Assembly: GCF_905220565.1 (NCBI RefSeq)
Contig: NC_059406.1
Span: 816,001 to 880,000, forward strand
Length of the DNA: 64,000 nucleotides
Source of the DNA: Melitaea cinxia
Lineage: Eukaryota; Arthropoda; Insecta; Lepidoptera; Nymphalidae
Reading direction: 5' to 3'
The translations under genes and the position numbers were made by a program. The notes beneath the pieces were generated by a model. That model did no database searches and was not told the origin of the DNA. It was given only the letters and a program-made list of their open reading frames with translations. This document shows positions 22,477 through 33,782 of the stretch, one piece after another (within the stretch, counting starts at the first letter, position 1; each line of letters begins with the position of its first letter).

Positions 22477-23542
22477 CTTTACAGCAACCATGGTCACGGA
22501 AGGACGTTGAACATGGTGACGAGGGGGAGTTAATAATTATTATTTTTATGAAAACATATTTCATTCTTACCAAAAAATTATTCGTATGAATACTATACGA
22601 GTATAATTGATTATAAGTCGATTATAAGAACGTTAACGCGAACGTGAAAAATAATCTCCGTACGAAAATATAAAATTGAATGAAAATGTTTCGTTTTAAT
22701 GTATTCTCTGCGTCTTTGAAAGTTAAAAAACAGATAATCCTCTAAAACCATCAAATCCTCGGAGAAATCACACGATTCGCGCGGAGCTACCACTTTCTGA
22801 ATATTTTAGTAGAAAAGGTTGGATAATTTGATGAAATAACTATAAAAATATAAATATAAATCTCCTCCAACAGTGCGTTGAACTTACGTTTCGAAGGTTC
22901 CGATACTAATAATTTATTATATATGTATCTTTACATGTAAGTATATTTACTTTATAAGACTTTTAGAGAAATATTGAATGAACAAACGTTGTAGGTTTGA
23001 TCTCGGACGTGTTACTCTCATGTGGGATAGGATATAGGATAGAAACGTCCTTTGAAACCTTAGAAAGTTAAGTAAAATTCATAATATAATTACACATATT
23101 ATTATTAAAACTTTATTTACATTTACAAAAATTAAATATTTTAGAATATGGTATTTACTTTTAATCGAAATAAATAGACATTGATTTCATTTGAATAAGA
23201 CAATCGTCTGCGAAATGTGTTATGAGAAAGTTTTTATGGTTGAATATGTATCTGTATATATATATTCATCATCATCATCATCTTAATATATCATGTGATA
23301 TATTTTTATTTTTATTGATAGAAAACATATAACTACAGAGGGTAAAATACGAATAAGCCTCTTTTACCGGTTTTAGATAATGTTTATCTTTACGCTGTGT
23401 TGTTCTACAAACATCAATGCCTGTAAGTTTCCTTAAATTAGTTGCTTAATAGTAAATTTTACGCAAAATATGTAAAATAATAGTAACTTAAGCTTATCTG
23501 TATGGATATGTATATTTTTATTAACTGAGCTGCCCGGCTTGT
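22477..23542. other. Unassigned A/T-rich stretch
   Basis: No gene or repeat recognised in over 1 kb except a short (ATC) run at 23267-23283. Confidence 0.4.
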
Positions 23543-23816
23543 CTATGTGGTTACGGCATCAAAGAATATAGCCACCCCCTCCCTTTTCCGTGGGTGTCGT
23601 AAGAGGCGACTAAGGGATAACACAGTTCCACTACCACCTTGGAACTTAAAAAGCCGACCGATGGTGAGATAATCATCCAAGCAGCGTCTTTGGTGCGACA
23701 AAACCAGCCCTGCGGTCACCAACCCGCCTGCCCAGCGTCGTGACTATGGGCAAAACACATGAGTTCACGCCATTTTCGGCGTGAACTTGTGGAGGCCTAT
23801 GCCCAGTAGTGGTTAT
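23543..23816 (+). mobile_element. SINE-N, internally deleted
   Basis: AATATAGCCACCCCCTCCC, TCGTAAGAGGCGACTAAGGG, ACCTTGGAACTTAAAAAGCC and AACCCGCCTGCCCAGCG, ending GAGGCCTATGCCCAGTAGTG. The CTGCTGGCTTTGAAATACAC segment is missing after AATCATCCAA. Confidence 0.88.
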
Positions 23817-24185
23817 GTTGCGAATGTTTGTTGAACGACATGTTCCTAAAAAACCTAAATAGGTTTTGTGAATGTGTAATGTGTATTTTTGTTACATGTT
23901 TGTATGATAATCATAAATTAAAACAAAGCTAAAATCGCAGTTATTTCTGATAAAAACAGTTGGATTCTTCACAGCCGAATTTATCACTAAAGATACATCT
24001 ACCAACATTACGTCACAGCACATGAACGGTAGGACAGTCTTTCGTAAAATAGGTTATGTAAATTTAGGAATATGAGGTTCATATCAACATCGGTGATGCG
24101 AAAGCGGCCAGGTTGTGTGGAGACATACGGACATGTGTTTCATTGAAAAAACTGCGATTTTTATCGGTCATAAGTATCATCGCTT
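23817..24185. other. Unassigned stretch
   Basis: Nothing recognised. Confidence 0.4.
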
Positions 24186-24366
24186 CAGTCAGTGTAATAT
24201 TCCACTGCTGGACGTAGAACTCTTTCCTCATATAAGAGAAGGATCAGAGCTTAATCCGCCACGCTGCTTCAATGCGGGTTGGCGGATATATTTCACTAAT
24301 AGGTGTACATGATAACAACCAGGACCGACGGCTTAACAAGACCCACAAGGACTGCACAAACACCCA
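24186..24366 (-). mobile_element. SINE-M, 5'-truncated with internal deletion
   Basis: TCAGTCAGTGTAATATTCCA, GAAGGATCAGAGCTTAATCC, CAGGACCGACGGCTTAACA. The GTGCTCTCCGAGGCACGG part is absent. It runs into a (TTTA)n tract at about 24375. Confidence 0.85.
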
Positions 24367-24653
24367 GTATATGTTTATTTATTTATTTATTTGAAGTAAT
24401 AAACTTAAAATTCATAATTATTTAGGTACTAGACTTTTGATAAAAAAGTTTTTTTTAATAAATTGATGGAAAAGCATGTAAGAAAAAGAATAGAACTAGT
24501 TGTTATTCGTGAAAAGCTGTTTATTATGACAATCAAACAAACATTACTCCACAAGTGACCAGAAATAGAAATCAAAAATTGTTTACGTTGAAGAAATTAA
24601 AATTCTCAATTTTTGTATTATATCTTAAGTATTTTTTAATCGGTAATAAATCA
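24367..24653. other. (TTTA)n tract and unassigned A/T-rich DNA
   Basis: TTTATTTATTTATTTATTTG at about 24375-24395 could be a reversed LINE tail inserted in the SINE; downstream sequence not recognised. Confidence 0.35.
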
Positions 24654-24742
24654 GTTCAACCTATAGCAGTCTATTGCTGGACATATGCCTCCCCAAGTTC
24701 GCGCCAGACATCCCGGTTTTCCGCAATCCTCATCCAGCCTAC
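24654..24742 (-). mobile_element. LINE C-terminal/3' fragment
   Basis: Reverse complement of the coding end seen at 29092-29244: the CAGTCTATTGCTGGACATAT tail, then CCCCAAGTTCGCGCCAGACA and CCGCAATCCTCATCCAGCCT. About 90 bp; no open frame. Confidence 0.75.
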
Positions 24743-24933
24743 ATATACCATTACAGATAATTATTGCCTTCGGCTATAAGCGGTTAGTAGTAAGACAACG
24801 TAATATGTATGACGATTATCTTTAATGTATTTATATATCGAAACTTTTTTTAAAGAACTATTTATTACAACAAAAATTCAATAACGCTTGCCTTTCTTTT
24901 TTAAATAATAAAAAAAATATATTGAAATACATA

Positions 24934-25256
24934 CTGTGTGGCTACGGCACTAAAGAATTTAGCCACCCCCTCTCTTCCCGTGGGTGTCGTAAGAGGCGAC
25001 TAAGGGATAACAAGGTTCCACAACCATCTTGGAACTTAAGGAGCCGACCGATGGCGGGATAACCATCCAACTGCTGGCTTTGAAATACACAGGCCGAAGA
25101 CGGGCAGCAGCGTCTTTGGTGCGACAAAGCCAGTACTGCGGTCACCAACCCGCCTGCCCAGCGTGGTGACTATGGGCAAAACACATGAGTTCACGTTATT
25201 TTTGACGTAAACTTGTGGAGGCCTATGTCCAGCAGTGGACTGTATAGGCTGTAATG
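24934..25256 (+). mobile_element. SINE-N, full length with 13-bp target duplication
   Basis: ATTGAAATACATA at 24921-24933 is repeated exactly at 25257-25269. The 323-bp body runs from CTGTGTGGCTACGGCACTAA to GGACTGTATAGGCTGTAATG. Its shared 3' end with the LINE at 29.2 kb and the variable-length duplication fit target-primed reverse transcription. No clear tRNA box B. Overlapping frames are repeat by-products. Confidence 0.93.
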
Positions 25257-25269
25257 ATTGAAATACATA

Positions 25270-25734
25270 GATCGCTAAGTCTAAAATGTCGCGTATAGAA
25301 TTGAAACAAATAACCTTCATCAGAATTTCAAATTCACTCTATAGTTACTATTTTATTAAAAAAAAATCGCCCGCAACTGCGTTACTTTATAAAATATTAA
25401 ACCGTATACACTCAGTGCCATCAAAACACTCATCTCGCGGCGTTTCTTGGCAGAGTGCGGTTATGGTTCTCTCAAATTGTGATTTATTCGCGACAAATGT
25501 CGAAATAAAACATCGCCTTATATCAGTACTTAATATAAATCCTGCACTTTACTTTGTTTACAGTAATTGTTTCACTCTAAATAATCGTATATCAAGTGTT
25601 TTCTTAAATTACTTAATTTAAATTATCATTACCTTGTGTACAGAATATAATTAACATAGAAGTTACTTAAATTTTGAAAACATGTAAGTAACTTCTATGT
25701 CTGTCTTATTCTATGTTTGTTTAATTCTTAATTC
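25270..25734. other. Unassigned stretch
   Basis: A 111-codon plus frame (25286-25621) has no recognisable domain. Nothing else found. Confidence 0.35.
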
Positions 25735-26062
25735 TGCCCGCGACTTCATCCGCGTGGAATTTAACAAAAAAATTATCAATAAGTTCGGACAGTTGTAAAA
25801 TAAATATTTTTTTTAAATAAAACTAGCCTGACTAGCCTGACTGTTACTAAGCTATGACTCCTTACTATATCAGCTATCTGCCAGTGAAAGTTCCGTCAAA
25901 ATCGGTCCAGCCGTTTTAGAAATTAGACGGTACAAACAAACAGACAGACAGACAAAAATTGTAAAAATGTTATTTTGGTATATGTACATACCCATGCATT
26001 TAGTAAAAAGCGGATATTTTAATATAACAAACAGATACTCCCATTTTATTTATTTGTATAGA
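25735..26062 (-). mobile_element. Helitron-C copy, 3' end eroded
   Basis: The minus strand starts TCTATACAAATAAATAAAAT at 26062 and matches 16673-16989 (GTCTGTCTGTCTGTTTG, CGGCTGGACCGATTTTGACG, CGCGGATGAAGTCGCGGGC). The terminal CTAG is lost. A small ACTAGCCTG duplication sits at about 25843-25860. Confidence 0.78.
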
Positions 26063-26789
26063 TGTATATATTAACTATTATTCTGGACAGTAAATCGATA
26101 AGTTTTTGGAACTTTACACAGAAACAGAAATTTAGAATTTACACAGCTACTCTCGTGAACGCCTAAGATATTCTATAACATTTTGTTCCAAAAGAGATGC
26201 AAAATTACGCTTGTACTAATAACTACAGAAATTTTTTAATAAAATTATATGCAATTTATTTAACATTGTATATCCTCCTCGATATGACATATCTGTGAGG
26301 TGAGGAGATATTGCGACATATGATCCTGGAGTCATAGTGTCCAGACTCCAGAGTCGTACTGGGTCCTGCACCCGTAAGTTGCCCTGTGGGGATTACACCA
26401 GAAGCTACCTGTGAGCTACTGTTGGATACCTGGACCACTTTTACGATTCCCATTACATACTGACCAAAGTATCTCGAAAATAAGATAAAAGAAAACTCCT
26501 GATAAATGCTAGTTAAGAAAATTAGATAATCCGTGTAAACAGACAGGGGAAATGTATTATTATCAACATGATAAAGTATTAGAGTATTATATTATGATAT
26601 AAATCATTATTTGCGGAAACCAACCTGATTTCCTTAAAGTCAATAATACCGAATTATTACTGTTTGGTTCAAGTCAGAAGACACTTGTATAATAAATAAT
26701 AAAAGTCTGTAAAAATTTTTGTCTACGAATCCTACAAGAAATATTAGCTGATCATTACTAAGCTAGCTTATTTAACAAAATGTTTTAGT
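26063..26789. other. Unassigned, with a GC-richer island
   Basis: 26260-26465 is GC-rich for the window and encodes a 65-codon minus-strand frame rich in serine, valine and glycine. Family not recognised. The rest is A/T-rich. Confidence 0.35.
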
Positions 26790-26805
26790 ATATATATAAT
26801 GTGTT

Positions 26806-27134
26806 CATCATTACAGCCTATACAGTCCACTGCTGGACATAGGCCTCCACAAGTTTACGCCAAAAATAACGTGAACTCATGTGTTTTGCCCATAGTCACC
26901 ACGCTGGGCAGGCGGGTTGGTGACCGCAGTATTGGCTTTGTCGCACCGAAGACGCTGCTGCCCGTCTTCGGCCTGTGTATTTCAAAGCCAGCAGTTGGAT
27001 GGTTATCCCACCATCGGTCGGCTTCTTAAGTTCCAAGATGGTTGTGGAACCTTGTTATCCCTTAGTCGCCTCTTACGACACCCACGGGAAGAGAGGGGGT
27101 GGCTATATTCTTTAGTGCCGTTACCACACAGCAC
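26806..27134 (-). mobile_element. SINE-N, full length with 16-bp target duplication
   Basis: ATATATATAATGTGTT occurs exactly at 26790-26805 and 27135-27150. The body carries the same variants as the copy at 24934 (GGTTCCACAACCATCTTGGA; GTGAACTCATGTGTT next to AATAACG), so both derive from one subfamily, but the different target duplications show two separate insertions. Confidence 0.93.
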
Positions 27135-27150
27135 ATATATATAATGTGTT

Positions 27151-28830
27151 AAATAACAAAAATTTATTATAAAAGTATTCAATATGGAAGAAAATAATCC
27201 ACAATAATTAGAGCTTAGCAAAGTAAGCTTCGATCTTTCTCTTAAAAAGTAAAAAGGCTTTTGCCTAACAAAGGCGTGTCAACAATGACAACATGCTTGG
27301 TCATGTTGTATTTCAAAATAAGACTCACTTATTTTAAAGTGTGTGCTTTTTATTATATTTCTATAATGATTATATGTTTTTCTAAAAATGTGTTCACTTG
27401 AGTTGTATCTGTTACAGCGCGATAAATAAATAAACGCCCTCGCTTATGTTATGTAACGCGATGTACACACTACGTCAATACTTGTTAAATTTAGCCCACG
27501 CCCCCGCCCCGAGCAAGGACTCTTAACTACACAAAAATAAAATAAATAGAGCAATATAATTATAATAAAAACAACTGTCTTGTTTTGTACGAACGTTTAC
27601 TACTTTTTCACTAATTTCAAAGACTATACATGTATCCATTGTATCAAATTTATTCTAAAATTCTAAAAACAAGAAGCAAAGTTTGAGCTTTGTCAGGTTT
27701 ACCTTTTGAAACACTATAGTATTTAAAATTATGTTTAAAATAATGTTTCAAAATTAAATATTAAATAACTAATAGTTGGGTTTAAAAATGTTTAGTTTAA
27801 AAGGTAAATGTTTAAAAACTTATGATATTTAAAAATTAAATGATAAGTGTGATTGTGATCATAAACAGATGTGAAACTTCAGAAAAGTAACCTACAAGAG
27901 ATTTTTTTCACCGAGAATATAAAACATTGTGTAGTATATTTGATCTCATTCTCTTCTTAACATTTATGTGCCTGCTTCCATATCGTAACGCGTTTAGTTT
28001 CAAATCACAATTCTAAAGAAGTTTCCTTCAAAAATGCTTTTGTGGCGACATCTATCGCGCGAAATACGAGCTACGGAACTAAGAATTGACGTATCCTACA
28101 TCGCGATATCAAAGTTATCAGAGCGATTGAGTATACATACAAGAACCCGACAACAACGGTCGGGGCGGTAGCCCACCAGATACAATACCCGTCTGATAGG
28201 AGGATCATCCTATTCCGATAGCGGACGAGGAACGTAACACCCTATTCCTCATAATCAAAAACTTTAGATCGCTAGTGTTCTAAAATTGAATAAGAACCGA
28301 TCTCCCGCACGAGTTTCTGAACTGAGCTTTGCGTGGCTATGCTTGACCAGTTTTATGGAGTCACTGACGACCTATCCAAACTCATTATATCATTAACAAG
28401 CGGACACAGTCCAAATAGCAGTCACAAAGATTTAGAAGAATTCGTGTTTTTTTCGTCACCTAATAATGTATATGTACAAGAAAAAAAATCGAATATAACA
28501 GATTTGTAAAACAAGATTCTTGTTCTCAAAAGTAGGCCAAAGTCTTGTATTGATATTTTATTGTAGTATGAAGATGCAAAAGTATAAAGCTAAAAGAGAA
28601 AAATTTTGAACAATTCGAATAAACTTTGAAACCAAAGTCTTAGGAACAAGCTGTTTTGAACATTTTTACTGGAGTTTTGTTTTAGTGTCCGAAACTAGAA
28701 AAGTGCTTACATTACAAAGACTGGCGTCATTGTCTTGAATATAATGCGAATACATGTGTTTTCTTGAACTAATTGAGACTAAATAGTATTATAGATCCAA
28801 AACTTCTGGATAAGTGTTTTATACGCACAT
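27151..28830. other. Repeat-poor stretch
   Basis: No repeat family recognised over 1.7 kb. 28015-28330 is GC-richer (ACAACGGTCGGGGCGGTAGC, TCCGATAGCGGACGAGGAAC), without a long frame. Short T-rich and TTTAAAA iterations at 27720-27850. Confidence 0.35.
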
Positions 28831-29070
28831 TTTTATACAACTAGGTCGGCAAACAAGCGTATGGTTTACTTGATGGTAAACGATTACCTAGCTTATAGGC
28901 GCCTGCAATGGCTTAAGTATCGTAAGCGCGTTGTCGAACCTACCCACCATCCCCCAGGAGCTCTGGTCATATTACTACTGGAATACAACACTGCTTGGGA
29001 GCATATTATTTAACTATGATCTTCTGTAAAGTTTAGGTACTTCCTCAGTCGGGCTGCTCCAGATTTTATC
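28831..29070 (-). repeat. Repeat P copy
   Basis: TACAACTAGGTCGGCAAACA, GCGCGTTGTCGAACCTACCC, CCCCCAGGAGCTCTGGTCAT and CAGTCGGGCTGCTCCAGATT. Its 5' end is lost where LINE coding sequence begins 20 bp later. Confidence 0.85.
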
Positions 29071-29091
29071 ACAAATAATGTACTTACGCGT

Positions 29092-29244
29092 CTTGGCAAA
29101 CGCAGTGTGGGACATCCTCCGGCCCGTTGGACCGACGATCTACGTAAGATTGCCGGTGTAGGCTGGATGAGGATTGCGGAAAACAGGGATGCCTGGCGCG
29201 AACTTGGGGAGGCCTATGTCCAGCAGTGGACTGCCATAGGCTGA
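29092..29244 (+). pseudogene. LINE reverse-transcriptase polyprotein, C-terminal 50 residues
   Basis: An open frame ends at TGA 29242-29244 and reads HPPARWTDDLRKIAG, then GWMRIAENRDAWREL and GEAYVQQWTAIG. I recognise this as the conserved C-terminal tail of an RTE-like or related lepidopteran LINE ORF2 (clade not certain). Everything upstream is missing, as for a 5'-truncated insertion. The last codons (GGCCTATGTCCAGCAGTGG) are the sequence shared with SINE-N and, with changes, SINE-M, so this lineage is the likely mobiliser of both. Confidence 0.8.
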
Positions 29245-29522
29245 AGTGGTAAATATACTTACTTGTCATTTATTTTATTCTTTCGTTTAAAAAGTACACA
29301 TTCATTGTCGGTTTTATTGTATAACACTAAATTATATTAGAAATAGTCAGCCTTAGAATGTGAAGCAATAAGTGTATGTATCTAAATACACATTATTTCT
29401 TACATCAAGGACCTCCGATGCTGAAGATTCTATGGGGGCCAAAAATAAATCAAATACCTTCGATAAGCTAGCAGCCTGACCAGCTAACCTATGATCGGAA
29501 TGTATAAATATTTATAAGAAAA
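29245..29522. other. LINE 3' flank and unassigned spacer
   Basis: No tail repeat is clear after the stop; nothing else recognised. Confidence 0.4.
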
Positions 29523-29815
29523 CTAGCTGACCCGGCGAACTTCGTATCGCCTAACACAAACTTTATCGTATGGTATTAAAGTTCAAATTGACTTTTAAGT
29601 ATTATCACAAATCTTTTGTATGGGAGTATAGAAAAGTGTTGTTTTTAGACTTTTTCAGGAAATTTAATTTTTTTTTGTTTTAGAATTTTTCTCTCCGTAA
29701 GAACCATCCTCGTACTTCAAGGAATATTTTAAAAAAAGAATTAGCGAAATCGGTCCAACCGTTCTCGAGTTTTGCGCTTAGCAACACATTCAGCGATTCA
29801 TTTTTATATTATAGA
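29523..29815 (-). mobile_element. Helitron-like element, both ends present
   Basis: The minus strand starts TCTATAATATAAAAATGAAT (29815) and ends GTTCGCCGGGTCAGCTAG (29523). The core is GAACGGTTGGACCGATTTCG. 293 bp, non-autonomous, a different family from A-C by its interior. Confidence 0.78.
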
Positions 29816-30189
29816 TATAAATGAACTAACAATTTTCTGAAAGTACAAATTTAAAATTCTTAAATAAAAACCAAGTATACCAAAAAATAGGGCTTAATTT
29901 CAATATTTCAAATTTTATTTGAAACTTTATAAAGATTAGCTAACGTTAATAACTTATCGACATGTGATATAAGTAATAGAACTAAATTTTTATGGAAATT
30001 AAATTAATACTAACTGACCTCCAGGTTTTACCCGCATAGCTTCTGATCACCGAAAGAAATACAAGATGAAAAGTAGTTCATATATGGTTTATCTCTTCAT
30101 TGGATCTTTAGCTCTGCACTTACTAAGTTTCATCGCAATCAATTCATTGGGTTTTTGCATAAAAAAGAACTACAGAACATAGGAATTCT
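29816..30189. other. Unassigned stretch
   Basis: 30005-30175 contains CTGACCTCCAGGTTTTACCC and AAGTTTCATCGCAATCAATT phrases like decayed Helitron interiors, but no ends are visible. Confidence 0.35.
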
Positions 30190-30638
30190 TAACCTCACTT
30201 CCAAAAAAGTAGGTTCTCAATTCGATTTTTTTCATGTATTTTACCTCAGGACTTTTGACTGGGTGGACCGAATTTGATGATTTTTATTAATCAGAAGGCG
30301 ATATGGGTCATGTGGTTTCATTTAAATTTATTTGAGATCTAACAACTACTTTTTGAGTTAAATCCAATAATGCGTATTTACTGGACTATGTTTTTATCGA
30401 CCGACGTTGTATTATACCGCATAACTTTTCACTGGGTATTCTGATTTTAATGATTTTGGTTTTAATTGAAATCTGATACTTGTCATGTGGTCCTTTTTAT
30501 ATTTTGATCTTTGGTAATTTGATTGAGATTTGATGACTAGTTTTTGAATAATCTTTGATAACGCGTATCGTACTATTTGTCGATGTAATTGGAGTTGTTT
30601 TTTTTGTTTCCGTTTACACCCACAATTACTTAACAAAA
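30190..30638 (+). repeat. Repeat G, two partial units
   Basis: ACTTCCAAAAAAGTAGGTTC, GACTGGGTGGACCGAATTTG, GTTGTATTATACCGCATAAC, then a second CACTGGGTATTCTGATTTTA unit, ending TCGATGTAATTGGAGTTG. The composite order parallels the copy at 19257-19846 in reverse. Confidence 0.75.
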
Positions 30639-31104
30639 TTACTTATCAAAACAATAGAGCAATAAGCCCTAACAATGTTAAATATTTTTACTTCTTTAAA
30701 AAAAAGACGGGCTAGTCTATCTGTTCTATTTTAATACCAAAGTAAAACAAATTACGTTGCATCTTGAAGATGGCGTGTCGGAGCGGAACTGCTAACTCTT
30801 GTTTTATAAGTAGTTGTTTGTTTGCAACTTGAACCGCGTTACAAGATTCAAGTTTTTAACGACGCGGTAAATATATAACTTCTTAAGTACACGATGACTG
30901 ATATTCTAAAGCATACATTACTTTGTAAATTATTTTGCAAACAGTGTGGAGCACTTGCACTAAGGTATATGCTGTAAATGTTCTTTTTATTGAGCAAAGT
31001 TCTCTTCTCTATATGACGGAAAGGGGAGAAGGAGACCATAAGTATACATAATGCTTCGCTGTATTTTGGCGGATTACATCTGCTCTCTCTTTTTCTCTCT
31101 CTCT
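30639..31104. other. Unassigned, with CT-rich tract
   Basis: CTCTCTTTTTCTCTCTCTC at about 31082-31102. The 105-codon minus frame 30848-31165 has no recognisable family. Confidence 0.35.
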
Positions 31105-31225
31105 TTCTCTTTAGCCTATCGTAGTCCACTACTAGACTCCCCAAGTTACCCCAAGTCTTCCCCAAGTTTAGTTAAGTACTAAACATTCCGGTTTTCCACA
31201 ATCCTCATTCAGCCTTCTCCGATAA
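31105..31225 (-). mobile_element. LINE C-terminal/3' fragment, decayed
   Basis: AGCCTATCGTAGTCCACTAC, a local triplication of CCCAAGTT/CTTCCCC, then CCGGTTTTCCACAATCCTCA and TTCAGCCTTCTCCGATAATC, matching the end of the LINE at 29.1 kb in reverse. Confidence 0.65.
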
Positions 31226-31261
31226 TCTTACATACCCGTGAATAGTGAGACTGCCGGGAAC

Positions 31262-31424
31262 TGATGGTCGAAATTTTTGGCCATAGTTACCACGCTGGGT
31301 AGGCGAGTTGGTGACCCTAGGACTGGCTTTATTGCACCGAAGACGCTGCTGCCTCTTTTCGGTCTGTTTATTTGAAAGCCAGCAGTTGAATGGTTACACC
31401 GCCATCGGTCAGCTTCTAAACATT
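31262..31424 (-). mobile_element. SINE-N fragment
   Basis: GCCATAGTTACCACGCTGGG, CCGAAGACGCTGCTGCC and AAAGCCAGCAGTTGAATGGT. Both ends missing. It lies just beyond a LINE fragment. Confidence 0.8.
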
Positions 31425-31965
31425 ATTTAAATTAAAAAAAAAAGTTTTCAATTAATACAATTAATATGCCTAAAGCTTTCACAATTCGACTTTAAATCTA
31501 CAACCCAAAACCAAGGACATAATTTAGAAAACAAAATAAATCTTCTATAAAATAAAAAGACAATTATTTTAAAACGAAATATCCCAAGACTAAAAAGAAA
31601 GTTAATTTATATTCTCAAACATCTTTATTCGAAAGCGAATTGTTCGGTTAAACAGGTAAGGAGATTTAATTTCCTGTTTTGAAACGAATAAGGTGAGAGG
31701 AGTCCAATCTTTTTTTTCTTCTTCATTTTAATGAACAAACTTTACTGCGGCATCTCATTTGTGTTTGTTTTTTTTATTGTAACAAAATTTCCGTTTGAAC
31801 TATTGTCGTAGAACAAACGTTTGTATAAATTACATTGTTTTTGTGGTACTTAATTTAAGTCCATTAAATCTTTTTAACAGTTTTATTACATATACAGGCT
31901 GTTTTTTTTAAATCGGAATACATTTGAGGATCAGAAATACCCACTGTTCCACCTTGAACAAATCA
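31425..31965. other. Unassigned A/T-rich stretch
   Basis: Nothing recognised. Confidence 0.4.
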
Positions 31966-32254
31966 ACTTATAATATCCCACTGCAGGGCATAGGTCTTCG
32001 CCATGTAAGAGAAGGAATTGAAGTTCAATCGACCACGCTACTCCACTGCGGGTTGGCGGATATATTCCCAACGATAGTAAACTACGGCTTAATTTGCTCT
32101 CCGAGGTACAGTGGGAAGACCCAGAAGGACAAGACATCCAAACTGGAAAGAAATATTTGAACAAATACAAATATCCATCCAAAGCGGTAATCGAACCCGC
32201 AAACCGTCGGTATTTTAACCAAACTATATGCACCACTACATCTGAGCGGTTGTT
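31966..32254 (-). mobile_element. SINE-M, near full length
   Basis: ACTTATAATATCCCACTGCA, TTGCTCTCCGAGGTACAGTG, a box B region with ATCGAACCCGC (minus GCGGGTTCGAT) and a head ending in ATGCACCACTACATCTGAGC. Middle partly deleted. Confidence 0.85.
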
Positions 32255-32399
32255 CTACACCAGGGTGGTTTTACTTTTTAATTAAACTATATATACATAT
32301 ATTATATTACTTCTAATTTTTTATTTAAATTCGATATTTTCAATTTATTTATCCTATTATTAAAACACAAAAAAAAAACCTTTTCCTGAATTTTTTTAC

Positions 32400-32650
32400 G
32401 TGGCTCACCTGATAGCAGGCGATTACCGTACTCTATAGACGCCAAGATGCCAGAGGCATCGCAATCGCGATGCAGACCCTAACCCTTTCCCCCCCTCAAG
32501 GTACTCGTACCCTTACTCGTCAAAGGAATACAACACTGCTTTAAAGCACTATTATTTAGCTGTGATTCTCTGTTAGGTCGAGGTACTTTCCCAATCGGGT
32601 TGCTCCAGATTTTAAGCTGGATATATCCTACTGCACCCTACCGCAGTTAT
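32400..32650 (-). repeat. Repeat P copy
   Basis: GGCTCACCTGATAGCAGGCG, AGCACTATTATTTAGCTGTG, GTCGAGGTACTTTCCCAATC and TACTGCACCCTACCGCAGTT. Confidence 0.8.
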
Positions 32651-32950
32651 TAACTACAGTGTAAAACAAACGCCAGTACGGAGAGAAAACTAATTGTGTG
32701 TATATATTACGTAGTAATTCCCGTTTCTTCGTATTTAAACGAACGCCTCGTTGTTCCTAATGAGAATATTTCGAAAGAAACTTTAAAGTATTACTTAATA
32801 AATAGCTTGAAGCGAGTGAATTTATATATTAAAGTATATGAACACTGTAAGGTATAGCTGAATAGAAAAAATAAGCGAAATTGTATTAATATGACGATTA
32901 GTTTGCGAAATACTGCTTTGATAATAATTTTGTATATTTCTATATAAACA
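32651..32950. other. Unassigned stretch
   Basis: Nothing recognised. Confidence 0.4.
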
Positions 32951-33287
32951 TGACGCGTTAACCCAACGGTCACAGCACTGGTTTATTTCTGTTGCGCTGG
33001 CGGTTCTGGGTTCGATCCCCGCACATGACAAACATTTGTATTGACCATATGGATGTTGGCCGTAGTCTGGTAATTTGTGCAGTTCTTGTGGGTTTCCCCG
33101 CCATGCCTCGGAGAGCACGTTAAGCCGTCGGTCCCAATTGTTATCATGTACATCTGATAGCGGTCATAACTCATAGTAGGGAATATATTCGCCAACCCAC
33201 ATTGGAACAGCGTGGTAAATTACGATCTTACCCTTCTTCTAATGAGGAAAAAGACTATGCTCAGCAGTAGGATATTACAGGCTGATG
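32951..33287 (+). mobile_element. SINE-M, full length
   Basis: Box A-like GCGTTAACCCAACGG, box B GGTTCGATCCC (33009-33019), GACAAACATTTGTATTGACC, GAGAGCACGTTAAGCCGTCG, CTCATAGTAGGGAATATATT, and tail GATATTACAGGCTGATG. 337 bp. Best intact example in the window; no clear target duplication. Confidence 0.93.
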
Positions 33288-33782
33288 ATTTAATACTTAC
33301 AAAGACAAAAGTAGAAATCTTCGAAAGTGCTACTGAACTGCGGCTGAACGCAAAAAAAAAATAAAAAGTTTTTTCTCACCTAACGAAATATTTGTACAGA
33401 ATCGGAAGTAGTCAGAACATCGACGATTAAGAGTAGACACCAGAACTAAATCCAAGTTGAACAACAATAATGATTAACAGACAGTACTCAAAATCCAAGT
33501 ATAAGTTTACAAAAGCGTCCACTGATGCAGGATATGAGATGACATTCATCAGAAAACCGCCGCGCGTGACCGGAATGAGACTAAAGGGATGGTAAGATAT
33601 GACAGTTTCGGTGAAAGCAAAGTTACATAATCGCAGATACGACGGGAGAAATTTATCGATCCTTTTATACTGATAATGAACTGACTACTTTTAAACTAGC
33701 TTACAACAACCTTTTTTGCAGCCCAGTACGAGAACCTCCTCTAATTGGAAAAATGTTTACGTATTTATTAATAAATAAAACA
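33288..33782. other. Unassigned stretch
   Basis: Nothing recognised; slightly GC-richer at 33510-33600. Confidence 0.4.

Noticed and set aside
24934..27134. Inverted SINE-N copies as terminal repeats of one 2.2-kb transposon
   Set aside because: Each copy has its own exact target duplication of different length and sequence, so they are independent insertions.
26799..27144. 75-94 codon ORFs over 24942-25320 and 26799-27144
   Set aside because: The same frames recur in both SINE-N copies and are by-products of the repeat's GC-rich body.
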